The translations under genes and the position numbers were made by a program. Shown one piece after another: positions 17,701 through 27,818 of a stretch of DNA of 64,000 bases. The stretch is from Ascoidea rubescens DSM 1968. Taxonomy: Eukaryota > Ascomycota > Saccharomycetes > Ascoideales > Ascoideaceae. The stretch covers positions 71,369 to 135,368 of the forward strand of contig NW_017962916.1 of the NCBI RefSeq assembly GCF_001661345.1, read 5' to 3'. The notes beneath the pieces are model-generated. The model made no database searches. It was not told the DNA's origin and was given only the letters and a program-made list of their open reading frames with translations. Position 1 is the stretch's first letter; the number at the start of each line of letters is the position of its first letter.

Positions 17701-18218
17701 TACCCACTCTTGCCAAAATAGATTCTAGATTTTCTGATGAGGAAACCTTCAAAAATAATCCTTATTATTCAAACGAATATTTTGAAATTTTAGATTTTCC
17801 AACAATGAGATATGAGACTTTTGTGAACAACCCTATTCATGGGTATCAAGAATCTGTACCATTACTAAATCCGAAATTGAATTTTTATTATGAATATTTC
17901 AGAAAAAAGTATTCTGAGATGTTGTTTTTTTGGGGATTTCCAATCAAAAAGCAAGAAATCTTAAAATACAATTATCCTAACATTACTTTGGAAGAAACAT
18001 TAAAGTCCAAAGAGTTTGAATATTTAAAGGTTGGCTATGATTATTTTGATAAACATCCAAATTTGGACTGCGTTTATTGTGTCATGCCTGTTAAAAACCA
18101 TTCTTTTATTTGCGTTAAATGTAACCACATAATGCATTCACATTGTGCTATAGAATGGTTTAATGAATATAGTGAGATAGAGTGCTCTTCAGGTTGTGGT
18201 TGCAAGTGTTTAATCTGA
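14775..18218 (+). CDS. MTC5: SEACAT/GATOR2 subunit Mtc5 (Sea3, WDR59 homologue)
   Basis: 1147 residues, almost the same length as S. cerevisiae Mtc5/Sea3 (1148). Part of the SEA complex on the vacuole that controls TORC1 in response to amino acids. A WD40 propeller fills about residues 1-340, including HGHSRAITDINFH, LIWDLR and IWDLRN repeats and the conserved WRSGATQVKW. An RWD domain (ISFKFPKTYPRKGYP and following helix) lies at about 510-570. A long middle helical region follows. The C-terminus (about 1090-1147) is a Cys/His-rich RING-like zinc domain (CVYC...CVKCNHIMHSHC...CGCKC). The RWD domain and length argue for Sea3 rather than Sea2 (Rtc1). It converges on THI4. Confidence 0.9.
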   Translation: MTKDKLSPWNSSTFGQLITLTAVSSVTAMAISPWGRDVALAGRQGLYIIDLDDPFHSPRMIPHLTPWEVADIQWCPHPANSSWVVSTSNQKAIIWDLNKPSDSPDAHKHVLHGHSRAITDINFHTKNPNMLATCSVDSYVLIWDLRTKNEVPVLKCSDWRSGATQVKWNFINENIFASSHGSSFYIWDLRNKAQPLYNVQAHEAKINGLDFSKKNEHEIISASNDCTVKYWNYENSEEPFATIHTTFPVSRARHLPFGHGCGIMPLRGGHNSIYLCKRPVPTPENKVFKLENPVHVFEGHRQPVCDFLWRSRYLNDDILSSEYQLVTYSRDQKLILWPLNNSTYTRLSYSRNSSYDNHVFNGKKNSKNGQFDYITYIDEPIDHTNNYNVTLEKIRKNNINLKWISGISVGNNYLGEEVSHVASMLKSKIRFEHINILKGILTFSLNSPIVKKKIIETHADILHTKKNEEKDKQNTVLEKELNNKKDFVIEDIKPSNANTLMPEKDENERDYLFLRISFKFPKTYPRKGYPKFFIEDTKEIDHQNLLDIRERLDVISKKYTQEYSVCIEPCLRYLLGFTVSLEDMNDTVTNPDINRVDDEINSFANDKYQYKDDNDLDNESVSDYDEINPKYDINRLLENVKIPSPIKSAGRWTASNELVCFNNFPDDIMVTKVDGYIMKTNKSKMSYQLKTVKVKNELLSLFNKDSGLESESDEVDDTDLRKYWKDMCDLDTGSNTDLGFMQASEGMNQFNFYPIVGGIRAATNFNNKTIETNIKDIIGKVDFSHLIPSKKELAHNYRLLLEDYSADKIALYNSFVTSHYEYDELSDAWRAIHVALMKHPQANNKKIEMNDDLQAFDWEYYSNFTDELVLDLFSYFCRTDNVQMFAMMSCLLYVNPNLKTWIPNEFPCHFPYTKYPENNIANSFSNQVTDERQSNLVSIYDSSLNAQRLDVSNKTNADDSSTEEFTIMNEESENNIPTLAKIDSRFSDEETFKNNPYYSNEYFEILDFPTMRYETFVNNPIHGYQESVPLLNPKLNFYYEYFRKKYSEMLFFWGFPIKKQEILKYNYPNITLEETLKSKEFEYLKVGYDYFDKHPNLDCVYCVMPVKNHSFICVKCNHIMHSHCAIEWFNEYSEIECSSGCGCKCLI

Positions 18219-18375
18219 ATCTGTTTTGATAGTTATTTTTAAAGAAGCTTATTGCTACATGGGTGGTGTTGTTTTTTTTGTTCTTGAACATAATATTATG
18301 TCAAAAGTTTTTCAGTAGGTAATGATGTATTTATTCATAGTGGTTATTAAGAAGAGGAAAAAAATTATAACTAAA

Positions 18376-19474
<1,099 letters not shown>

Positions 19475-20402
19475 TTTGGATGGAACAGAATTGAATCGAT
19501 TAAAGATCAATAAAAGGTATATTTATCTAGATTGACAAAGAGAGTGTTAGTAATTAAAGGGGTTGTGAAATTACTAAAGATAATTGAACATACAATCGAA
19601 AAGATACTTGATCACTTAAGAAAGTAATTGATTGGTGAGAGAGAAAAAGACTACAAAAGAATAAATTGAAGGAAAAAGAATCGAGGGATTATCTAGCATA
19701 TTTATATGATAATTTTTATTGACTCTTTCGAAAGAATCTGATCTTTAATTTAAAAAAGAAATCAGCAAACCAATGATAGCAGTTTATTCGTCAATTGGAG
19801 AAGAAAAATGTTTTATCACATCTAATTGGATGAAGAGGAGATTTTCGGTGAAGATGGTATAAGATATTAGAATGGGCATGTGACATGGAATTGTCTTTGC
19901 TGAAATTTCCCTTGTTCATTTCTGATGAAAAAAAATAAAAGAAGATAAAAGAAAATCAAAGAAAATCAAAGTGAATTTTGTTAGATTTAAGATATGTTGT
20001 TTCTTTTGAATTAGCAATTGTATTTAAAAATATTGATATGGATTTGAAATTGAATTTGTGGAATAATGATATTGTGATTGGAAATTGGATAGATTATTGT
20101 GTTTGTGCACAGAAGATTTTAGAAAAAAGTTTGAACCAATGAATGGGAAAACAATTGATATCATTTCTGGATCAATCTGATGAATATACAAGATTTAGTA
20201 TATTTGAATTAATTTTAATCGGCAATTGATAGACTGTGATATATTGAATTATATTATACTATAATGCAGTAGAATTTAATTTTAATAATTAGCTTTTAAT
20301 TTTTTTTTTATTTTTGCATTAGCTTATAATAATAATTTGTTAATTTTAAAATCATAGTGGTAATTTGCTAATTTGCTAAATAAAGAATCAATTGTCTAAA
20401 GT
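19475..20402. other. Divergent promoter of THI4 and the orphan gene at 20403
   Basis: 928 AT-rich bases. On the minus strand a perfect consensus donor GTATGT lies at 19593-19588, upstream of the THI4 start, so a 5'-UTR splice variant is conceivable. No ATG-initiated frame of note, no repeat and no GC-rich island is seen here, unlike most other promoters in the window. Confidence 0.5.
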
Positions 20403-21269
20403 ATGAATATGAATATGGGTATGAAATTTGCTAATATGAAATTTCCTTTGAGAAGATATTCAAATGGTGGTGATCTTCTTATTAGAAATAATAAATTTGT
20501 GTATAATGGAAATAAAGTGGAACCAATGCAATTAATCTCACCAAACTCCTATCCGATTTCTAATAACGATGTTGCTTTTGACAGCTACAATTATAATATT
20601 AATGAACAGGAAATTGAGTATTATAACGAAAAACCGGATAATTTAAAACCAGATAATTTAAATGGGAACTGCAATGAGCATTATGAGAGAGCCCAAACTA
20701 GAGATAATTTCAGAAGAATGGAAAATGATGAGATGATGAGTGGAAAAAATAAATTTACAGTTAAAAATGCAAGACCACACCATAAGGGGCCGGTTATAGT
20801 GAATATGGAGGGCAGAAAGGTTGATGATGGCAGTGATAATTCCTTAGAAAAGAGCGATAAAAACAGAATATCTAATGCACAGAGGGGATTGAAGTTGTTG
20901 AGAAGGTTTTTCAAGTTTCAGAAAAGGTCGCCATTGACAGATATGGAGTATCAGTTAATCGAAAGAGAAATCAATGAGCCAGGAAGCATTCCTTTGAGGG
21001 AAATCAACCACCCGATTCGTGAGTTGTTGGAAACTATAAAGGCAGGGAATTTTGACGGTTTGAGAGAGATGATATTTGCTTATTATGGTGCTAATGTGAA
21101 TGAAGTTGACAGAGATCTTGAGCATGGATTCTGGCTTTTGGACAGGCTCTCGGAAGAGCTGAACAAGGTGCTGCTCCGGAAGCTCGAGGAGATGATGCAA
21201 AAGTCCGACGTGCCGCAGAGTCTCGAAGAGTACCAGCAGTGCGAGCTGATTGTGAACCAGATGTGCTGA
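20403..21269 (+). CDS. Unrecognised protein, possible fast-evolving orphan
   Basis: 288 residues from an ATG at 20403. I do not recognise it. The N-terminus is Met/Asn/Arg-rich (MNMNMGMKFANMKF then PLRRYS) and could act as a mitochondrial presequence, but this is weak. The middle is polar and low-complexity. Residues about 180-288 look folded: acidic-basic helices including MEYQLIEREI, IRELLETIKAGNFDGLREMIFAYYGA and a C-terminal LNKVLLRKLEEMMQ helix. The last ~50 codons switch abruptly to GC-rich, often G/C-ending codons, continuous with the GC-rich island beyond the stop. It is divergent from THI4 and upstream of SFC1 on the same strand. Confidence 0.65.
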   Translation: MNMNMGMKFANMKFPLRRYSNGGDLLIRNNKFVYNGNKVEPMQLISPNSYPISNNDVAFDSYNYNINEQEIEYYNEKPDNLKPDNLNGNCNEHYERAQTRDNFRRMENDEMMSGKNKFTVKNARPHHKGPVIVNMEGRKVDDGSDNSLEKSDKNRISNAQRGLKLLRRFFKFQKRSPLTDMEYQLIEREINEPGSIPLREINHPIRELLETIKAGNFDGLREMIFAYYGANVNEVDRDLEHGFWLLDRLSEELNKVLLRKLEEMMQKSDVPQSLEEYQQCELIVNQMC

Positions 21270-22032
21270 GAAAGCTGCTTGTGAGGAAACTGCTGCTGCC
21301 GGAGCGCCAGCGTGGCGGGCGTTGGCCCCAATGTCTTATCGGCTTGCAAAAGCGGAACCGACTGCGGGCTGCACGCCTCACGTCAAAACATCTAGAGCAA
21401 AAATAAAACGACCCCATAACATGTTCCGATTAAGTTGCTCTCTGTGCTGTGGCCCTGTGTTAGCGGAACTGGACCTCTAAAAACAGGCCGCTCTCCGGAA
21501 AGAAGGACCGCGGCTGCCTCTGCGTGGACAGGACATAGACAGGCCCTGCACAAAAATCTGGAGAAGCGCGTGCACCGCTTACATAAGGCTGCTCCTGTTT
21601 TCCGCCGCTCCTCGTCCGTGCAGATTCCTCCGGCGTCGTTTGGCCCTGGAGGTGTTCTAATTTGTGGCCAATTCCCGGCCGCGGATGAGCACCGGCGCAG
21701 GATCTCTGCTATTTCTACCTATTTTCCATTTTTCATTCCCAGTTTGATCCCATTTTGGATCAGCCAATGAAAGCAGCTATTTTCGCTGCTTTTCCACCTT
21801 GACTGGTTTTCTTTCTTCGCGATCCATCTCACTTTTCCTCATTTAAATATACAATTATCCCCAGGTTTCCATCTTTTATTGTTCTTTTCTTTTCCTTGTG
21901 GTTTTGGACTGTTATAGACTTTGAGCACATATTAGATATAAATTATCCTTGTATTTATAATTATTTGCTTCTTTTGCTCCCTATATTATTTCCCTTATCT
22001 TGTGATTACCCTTTGTATCTAATTATCTCAAA
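21270..22032. other. SFC1 promoter, GC-rich island
   Basis: 763 bases. About 21270-21780 is a strongly GC-rich island with several CCGG cores and a GCGGATGAG word. The rest is AT- and pyrimidine-rich up to the SFC1 ATG. A CCAAT box lies at 21764-21768. The island is open in several frames on both strands but none begins with a sensible ATG. Confidence 0.55.
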
Positions 22033-22965
22033 ATGCCTCCATCTTCCAACAACAAAAAGAAAAACCCAGCTGTCGACTTAATTGCTGGTGGTACCGCCGG
22101 TTTATTTGAAGCATTATGTTGTCATTGGTTGGACACTATCAAAGTTCGTATGCAATTGCAGAGAAAAACTGGTGCTAAACCCGCTGGTTTTGTTAGAACT
22201 GGTATCAATATCGTCAAAGATGAAGGTTTCCTCGCTTTATACAAAGGTTTAGGTGCTGTCTGTATAGGTATTGTTCCTAAAATGGCCATCAGATTCACCT
22301 CTTATGAATTTTACAGAAATTTGTTAAGAGATGACAATGGTTCTATATCCACTGGTTCCACCTTTATTGCCGGTGTCGGTGCTGGTACCACTGAGGCCGT
22401 TTTAGTTGTCACTCCTATGGATTTAGTCAAAATCAGATTACAGGCTCAAAAGAACTCAGAAGCTGCTCCTAAGTATAAAAACGCTGTGCATTGTGGTTAC
22501 GTCATTATAAAAGAAGAAGGTTTTTCTGCTCTATTCAGAGGTGTTACTTTAACCGCTGCCAGACAAGCCTCTAACCAAGGTGTTAACTTCACTGTCTACT
22601 CCAAATTAAAAGAATACTTGCAAAAGGAACAAAACACCCAAGTCTTACCATCATGGCAAACATCTGGTATCGGTTTAATCTCCGGTGCCTTAGGTCCATT
22701 GTCTAACGCTCCTTTAGATACCATCAAAACAAGAATGCAAAGAGAAACCGGTAAGTCAACTGAATCTGGTTTAGCAAGAATGACTAGAATCGCTAGAGTA
22801 TTAATCGCTGAAGAAGGCTTCAATGCTTTATATAAAGGTATTACTCCAAGAATTATGAGAGTCGCTCCAGGCCAAGCTGTTACTTTCACTGTTTATGAAC
22901 TTATGCAAGGTGTTTTAGATAAAGTTCCATACATTGGATCCCAGCAAACTGTTTTTGAAAAATAA
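22033..22965 (+). CDS. SFC1: Mitochondrial succinate-fumarate carrier
   Basis: 310 residues; six-helix mitochondrial carrier with three repeats. It closely follows S. cerevisiae Sfc1 (Acr1): AGGTAGLFEALCCH, YKGLGAV.IGI.PKMAIRF, GVGAG.TEAVLVV, RQASNQG.NFTVYSKLKE and GITPR.MRVAPGQAVTFTVYE. Sfc1 exchanges cytosolic succinate from the glyoxylate cycle for matrix fumarate during growth on C2 compounds. Repeats 2 and 3 have normal PxDxxK signatures (PMDLVK, PLDTIK). In repeat 1 the signature proline is replaced by tryptophan (HWLDTIK, Trp32, codon TGG at 22126). Codon bias is strong, implying high expression. It converges on the proteinase-inhibitor-like gene. Confidence 0.93.
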   Translation: MPPSSNNKKKNPAVDLIAGGTAGLFEALCCHWLDTIKVRMQLQRKTGAKPAGFVRTGINIVKDEGFLALYKGLGAVCIGIVPKMAIRFTSYEFYRNLLRDDNGSISTGSTFIAGVGAGTTEAVLVVTPMDLVKIRLQAQKNSEAAPKYKNAVHCGYVIIKEEGFSALFRGVTLTAARQASNQGVNFTVYSKLKEYLQKEQNTQVLPSWQTSGIGLISGALGPLSNAPLDTIKTRMQRETGKSTESGLARMTRIARVLIAEEGFNALYKGITPRIMRVAPGQAVTFTVYELMQGVLDKVPYIGSQQTVFEK

Positions 22966-23848
22966 ATCCAATGATTAATGAAAAATCAAATCAAAAATTA
23001 ATAATTAAAAATCAAAAATAATCTGAAAATTCTCAATCACAGGATATCATAGGATTAAATATCAGTCTGCTTTTCTTTTTCATTTCTTTTATTTACTTCT
23101 TTAATTCATTTTGCATTTATTATAAACTAAAAGTTATAATACAAAAACAATACAAAAATAAAACAAAAAAAACAAAAAAAAAACAAAAGCAAGTCTTAAA
23201 TAAATTATTTAGTGATTTTAATGTCAATATTCTCTTCAGTCAATCTTTTTAAACTCCAATTTGTTTTTCTTGTTAGTTCTCTACTATTTTTTTTTTTTCT
23301 GTCACTTCGTTGATTGTTTATGTATTTTCAATTGTTTTTTTCTTATTCACTAATAGCACTTTGTTTTTGATTATGTATAGTTGCTGCAAATAAAATAAAG
23401 TGAAAAACGATTCACATGACACGATCAATCTTTCTCTGTAAATCTTGCGTTACGTTTATTCGCAATCGATAACCTTATTGTTGTTATCTTATCTTTGTTA
23501 CCACCACAGTCAATACCATAATATAACAGTCTTGCAACAAGCAATTCTCTCTCTTTTCTTGTAGAACAGGACTTTTATTATCGTCAAATAAAAACTTGAA
23601 TAAATATGTACGTTCAACTGGTTAATCGTTAAGAAATAAGAAATGCAATCATATAAAAATTCAGTCTATTTAACCATTGTATTGTATCATTGTATCACCA
23701 TTTTTGTAAATAATATAGAATAAAATAGAATAAAATAGAGTAAAATAAAATAAAATAAAGTACCTGATAAAAAAAATAAATATTAAATTAATAAAAATTT
23801 GGTAAATCTAATCAATCCGTTCCTCGGTCCAATACCGTTTGAGCACAC
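22966..23848. other. Convergent 3' intergenic region, AT-rich
   Basis: 883 bases between the stop codons of SFC1 and the inhibitor-like gene, longer than usual for a convergent gap. It holds A-rich and T-rich tracts and an imperfect AATAGAATAAA-type tandem repeat at about 23715-23760. No coding frame with a convincing start and no RNA gene could be recognised. Confidence 0.5.
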
Positions 23849-24251
23849 TTATTTACCAACTGTCCTTGGGTCAAGAATCTTGGAGGTAGCAGCTGTTTTA
23901 GTCTCGATTGGGAGAATTTTAACTTCAGCATCAGGTTCAACAGTAGCAACATGTTCACTGGAGGTTAAGGTCTCGCTATGAACCTCAGGTAAAGTTACGC
24001 TAAATCCCTTAAATAAATTATATTCTTGGGTGATCTCAGCACCAAGTTTGATCAAGTCATCTTTGAACTTTTTGTAGTCAGCATCTGACACATCTTCTTT
24101 CAAGGTAACCTATAATCAAATCCAAGTAATGTTAGTGACTGTGTCAATGTAAATTGAGTACAATATCAATTTGTAATACCGATAAATAATTCTTGCCACT
24201 GGAGATTTCGAGCTGAATTTAACAACATACAATAAGGCTTTTGGTGGTCAT
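23849..24251 (-). CDS. PBI2: Proteinase B inhibitor-like protein (Pbi2/I9 family), spliced
   Basis: Exon 1 24251-24231 (seven codons, MTTKSLI) joined to exon 2 24109-23849, giving 93 residues. The split is needed because the recognisable I9 start (LIVTLK) is broken by a 121-base intron with donor GTATGT, branch point CACTAAC and acceptor TAG. The protein matches the inhibitor I9/Pbi2 pattern: a short beta strand IVTLK, helix DADYKKFKDDLIKLGAEI, an EYNLFKGFSVTLPE strand pair, and HVATVEPDAEVK. Pbi2 in S. cerevisiae (75 residues) inhibits vacuolar protease B and helps vacuole fusion. The C-terminal ~18 residues extend beyond that length. Whether it inhibits the vacuolar protease here is inference. 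Confidence 0.8.
24110..24230 (-). other. Intron of the Pbi2-like gene (121 nt)
   Basis: Donor GTATGT at 24230-24225, branch point CACTAAC at 24137-24131, acceptor TAG at 24112-24110. The splice joins ATT to GTT in phase 0 and restores the I9-family N-terminus. Confidence 0.85.
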
Positions 24252-24637
24252 TTTGTTAAGAAACTTTGCACAACTAAACTTGATAATCCCGGGAGAAGTA
24301 ATAAACAATAAACTGTCTTGATCAAAAAGAAGAAATATAAAAAAAATAAGAACTCAACACAATCTCGCTACGATCTGGGGTTATTTATACAGAATCTGCA
24401 CTGAGATTATCATCGAAACCTTCGCCAACCAACTGGATTTCCGCCGCAAAACCGGCGCTGCGGTTTGTTTTGACCTCTTCAGATCTCAGATCTCAGACCC
24501 CAGACCCCAGACCCCATGTTTTTATTGCTGCTCTTCCCCGGACCCCACGTAAAAGAGGTCTCATGTTACACATCCACCACTTACAAAGAAACGAATAGCT
24601 TCTTCTGCTTCACCAACTCACCCAAACAACTTCAACA
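24252..24637. other. Divergent promoter with GC-rich core and short tandem repeats
   Basis: 386 bases between two start codons. A GC-rich core lies at about 24415-24560. Within it, at about 24480-24515, two copies of AGATCTC are followed by three copies of AGACCCC. No gene seen. Confidence 0.55.
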
Positions 24638-25063
24638 ATGTCAAAACCATTGGCCTTTCCTATTCCTGACTTGAGATTCGAACACAGCTTTAGAAATGCT
24701 TTGAATAAATACGCTGCTGCCGAAGCTGCAAAAAAGGCAAAGATCCAAAAGCAAAATCTCTCCTTGCAAGCTGCAGACAATATCGAGCCAATTCCAGTCA
24801 TAACTCCATCCATTATATTATATGCCATTGTTAAAGATCAGATGTTGATGCCTCTTGTTCAGGGTTTTGCTATGGCCATGTTGTTGCTATCAGTCAAGCC
24901 CTGGTTAGTAGCCATTACAAATCATGGCAAAAAATGGGGCATTTCTGTAAAGAACCTCTTTACCAGCTTGATTGGTCAATCAGCCAATTCGAACTCAAAC
25001 ACCAATCTAAATAATATAGGAATTAATATTTCTTCTTCTAATTCCGATTTTTTATTTCAATAA
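24638..25063 (+). CDS. Small single-pass membrane protein of the PDLRFEQS type (DUF1770/Coi1-like?)
   Basis: 141 residues. The N-terminal motif FPIPDLRFEHSF and the later IVKDQMLMPLVQGF followed by a hydrophobic segment (about residues 68-93) recall a fungal family whose members share PLPDLRFEQSY and a VRDQVLLPL-QG membrane segment. I associate it from memory with DUF1770 and with the small yeast mitochondrial protein Coi1, but cannot confirm either. The layout is a soluble N-terminus with an Ala/Lys helix (about 24-45), one or two membrane segments, then a Ser/Asn-rich tail. A mitochondrial outer-membrane location is a guess. It converges on SCD6. Confidence 0.6.
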   Translation: MSKPLAFPIPDLRFEHSFRNALNKYAAAEAAKKAKIQKQNLSLQAADNIEPIPVITPSIILYAIVKDQMLMPLVQGFAMAMLLLSVKPWLVAITNHGKKWGISVKNLFTSLIGQSANSNSNTNLNNIGINISSSNSDFLFQ

Positions 25064-25454
25064 TTAAATAGAATAATGAATGAATCATAATCATAGCATT
25101 TAAAATCGGTTGTTTATGTACACTATATTTTATTTTTTTTTTCTTAGAATTAAAAAAAAAACATCAAGTCAAATAATAAAAAACCTATAGAATAAAGATA
25201 GTAATTAAATGGTTAATAATTATTATATAACAAAAAAAATTGATCATAAAAAATTTTTAGTAAATTTAAGCTTTTTGCAAAAAAGGAAAGTCAGACTTAG
25301 AAGCATGTTTGATAAATAAAATGAGGAAAAATCAAACTAGAAAAACCAACAATAAAATTTATCTTCAACAAAAATATGACGGGAAAACAAAACAAAACAA
25401 AAAATAAATTGGAAACAAAGCACAAATTTTATAAATTATCCAATATAAATAAAA
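25064..25454. other. Convergent 3' intergenic region, AT-rich
   Basis: 391 very AT-rich bases between two stop codons, with poly(A) and poly(T) runs fitting two facing 3' UTRs. Nothing else is seen. Confidence 0.6.
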
Positions 25455-27120
25455 TTACCATTGAGGGGTTTCAGTATCTTCTTTATTTTCAGGAAATTTT
25501 CTGAATCCAGTATTATTATATCTTCTATTTCCACCTCTATTATTGTAGTAGCCACCTCTGCCTCTGTTACCTCTTCCTCTATAAGAGCCTCTGTATCCGC
25601 CTCTTCCACTATTATAACCATTTTTTTTTGTTTCACCGAAAGTTTCTAAATCATTATATCTTAGAGCGTTATTTCTATTTGAGCCAAAATTTCTATTATT
25701 AGAAGGATTGGTATTATTGCCATTTGGACGTCCATTTTTTTGAACGTTAAAATTTTGTGTTTCATCAGAAGCAGCTGACGAAGAAATAGTATCAAAAAAT
25801 GAAGATTGCTTATTATAGAATGTTTCAGGAGATTTGTTTTCTATTTCCTTATCTTGTTTGGCAAATTTTTCATTATTAGCATTGAAATCAAAATCTTGTT
25901 TTGGAATTTCAAATTGTTGATGTTGAGAGTTATTATTTGAGGGACCGCTATTGTAACGACGATTTGAAGATTGATTTTGAGAAGAATTTTGATATTTACG
26001 GTAAGGTTTTTGTTGATAATATTGATTATAATGAGAAGATCTTTGATACAGGTCAGATTGAGATTGAGATTGTTGTTGCTGAAGTTGATTTTGGTTTTGA
26101 ATTTCTGTTTCTGTTTCTGTTTCTTTTTGTCCTTCAGGTTGTGGTTTGGTTTGAGTTTGTTCATTTTGAGGTGGTAATGGAGCTTGAGCTTGAAAGCTGT
26201 TTAAATTATCGTCTAAAAGTTGATGAGATGGAGCTTTAGATTGGAGTTGATTTTGATTAGCATCCTTAGATGGAATATTTTGATATTCATTTTGATAGCC
26301 AATTGAATAACCGATTGGATAGCCAGATACATCATTTTGTTGAACAGAAGAAAAAGCTGGTTTATCAGAAGGAAGAGATAAAGAGGAATTAGATCGAGAT
26401 CTTTGTTGTTGTTGTTGTTGTTGTTGTTGTTGGCTTTGTTTTTGTGCTTGCTTTTGTTGATTGATGGCTACAGGAGGTGGTGGTGGTGGAGAAGGTGATA
26501 ATAAAGAGGAGGAATTTGATGATAAAGCGGATGGAGGACGAGCAATAGGAGGTTCTTTAGGAATGTTTGAAACATCGGGAGTTTGTTGAGACAAATGTTG
26601 TGGAGAAATTGGATATTGTTGTGGTTGTTGTGGTTGTTGAACAGGAGGTTGAACAGGAAGTTGTTGAGTTTGTTGCTGAGGAGGCATTGGCATTGGAGGT
26701 GCATAGTATTGTGGTGGAGGTGGAATTTGTTGAGGTGGAGGTTGAAATTGAGGAGTTTGAGGCAAAACCTGCTCTGGAGGAACATCAAGAACAGATAGGT
26801 CCTTGACATCAGCACCTCTAAAGACAACATAGTCATAAGGATCAGGAGTAGGTGGGATTTCAGAAGATGGATCGCCAGTTCTACCTTCAGTTCCTAAAGC
26901 TCTGACGGATTTCAATGCAACAGTAGCATCTTCACCATTAATATTGTGCAAAATACCAACATAACTAAAATGAAAGTAAATAAATTGGCCAAAGAGTTAG
27001 TAAATTATCAATTGAATTGCGTAAGTAATATCTAAAAGATATATAATAGAACTGATTGTCAACATACCGAACACCTTTGTTTGAGATTAAAGAGATGGTT
27101 TTTCCAATATATTGAGACAT
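25455..27120 (-). CDS. SCD6: Lsm14/Rap55-family translation repressor and decapping activator Scd6, spliced
   Basis: Exon 1 27120-27068 (53 bases) joined to exon 2 26964-25455, giving 520 residues. Exon 1 supplies MSQYIGKTISLISNKGV, which completes the LSM14 domain with RYVGILHNINGEDATVALKSVRALGTEGR across the junction. A long Pro/Gln-rich linker with a polyQ run follows. After it come the FDF motif (QDFDFNANNEKF), the FFD box (FYNKQSSFFDTISS), the TFG box (YNDLETFGE) and a C-terminal RGG region (GRGGYRGSYRGRGNRGRGG), the full family order. Scd6 binds eIF4G through RGG and Dcp2/Dhh1 through LSM/FDF, in P-bodies. The intron has donor GTATGT, branch TACTAAC and acceptor TAG. It is divergent from DOA1. 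Confidence 0.93.
26400..26436 (-). repeat. Trinucleotide repeat encoding polyglutamine in SCD6
   Basis: A TTG run on the + strand (TTGTTG..., about a dozen units) reads as Gln codons on the coding strand. Confidence 0.85.
26965..27067 (-). other. SCD6 intron (103 nt)
   Basis: Donor GTATGT at 27067-27062, branch point TACTAAC at 27002-26996, acceptor TAG at 26967-26965. It interrupts an Arg codon (CG|T) within the LSM domain. Confidence 0.9.
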
Positions 27121-27818
27121 TGATTACAAAATTAAAAAATGAGAATGATTAACCAGAAGTTCAAATTTATGGTGAAATGAAATTAATAGCTGTAGCACTC
27201 CAGATAAAATTGAGAAGCTGAGAACAAAAACAGAAATGCAAACAGTATAGAACAGTTTTATAAAAGCCCAGGCAACTTGTGTTGAACACGATATGACCAA
27301 AATTGCTGTAATACTGGTTTGGTTGATTGAAGAGTGCTCTAACAATAGAAAAGCACACTATTGCGATAAAAAGGAAACCAAAAGTGAAAAGTGGATTCAG
27401 GCGTATTGTTGGCTAATTGATGTGTTGCTTATGCTGCTAATAAAAGACCAACAACTAGTTGCTACTACTGACCAACAACTACTTAACAACTATTCTTTAA
27501 CGACTGCCGAATAACTGCCAAATAACTGCTTAAATGCTGAAGGTTCCTGTTGAAGTCACCTTTTTCTCTGATTTGTATCAAATTTTCACGGACCAATCCG
27601 TGCCCGCTGCGGAACACGCTCCGGCACTCCGGATCCGGTGTCTGTTGGTGCGGATGAGTCTGGATCAGATGCGGATGTTTGCCACCCGGTATCACATGCA
27701 TATCACGTGATCCGTCCGCATTGGGAAAGTTGAATATAATGCCCAAATAGTGTCTTCGTTGTTTCTGGGGGAGGATAAGCTGTATCACCATTGGTTTGCG
27801 CAATTGAGAGCTGGAAAC
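27121..27818. other. Divergent promoter of SCD6 and DOA1
   Basis: 698 bases. The SCD6 side is AT-rich with small imperfect repeats at about 27455-27535 (GACCAACAACT and AACTGCC units). The DOA1 side (about 27590-27720) is a GC-rich island with CTCCGG and GCGGATG words and a TCACGTGA palindrome. A four-codon frame (ATG CCC AAA TAG) lies at 27739-27750, upstream of the DOA1 ATG. Confidence 0.55.
27703..27710 (+). promoter_or_regulatory. TCACGTGA palindrome (Cbf1-type E-box)
   Basis: A perfect 8-base palindrome with CACGTG core, about 110 bases upstream of the DOA1 start. TCACGTGA is the preferred Cbf1 word in budding yeasts; the factor is inferred. Confidence 0.5.

Noticed and set aside
21435-21770. 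111-codon frame in the SFC1 promoter
   Set aside because: Non-ATG start; long frames are expected by chance in a GC-rich island.
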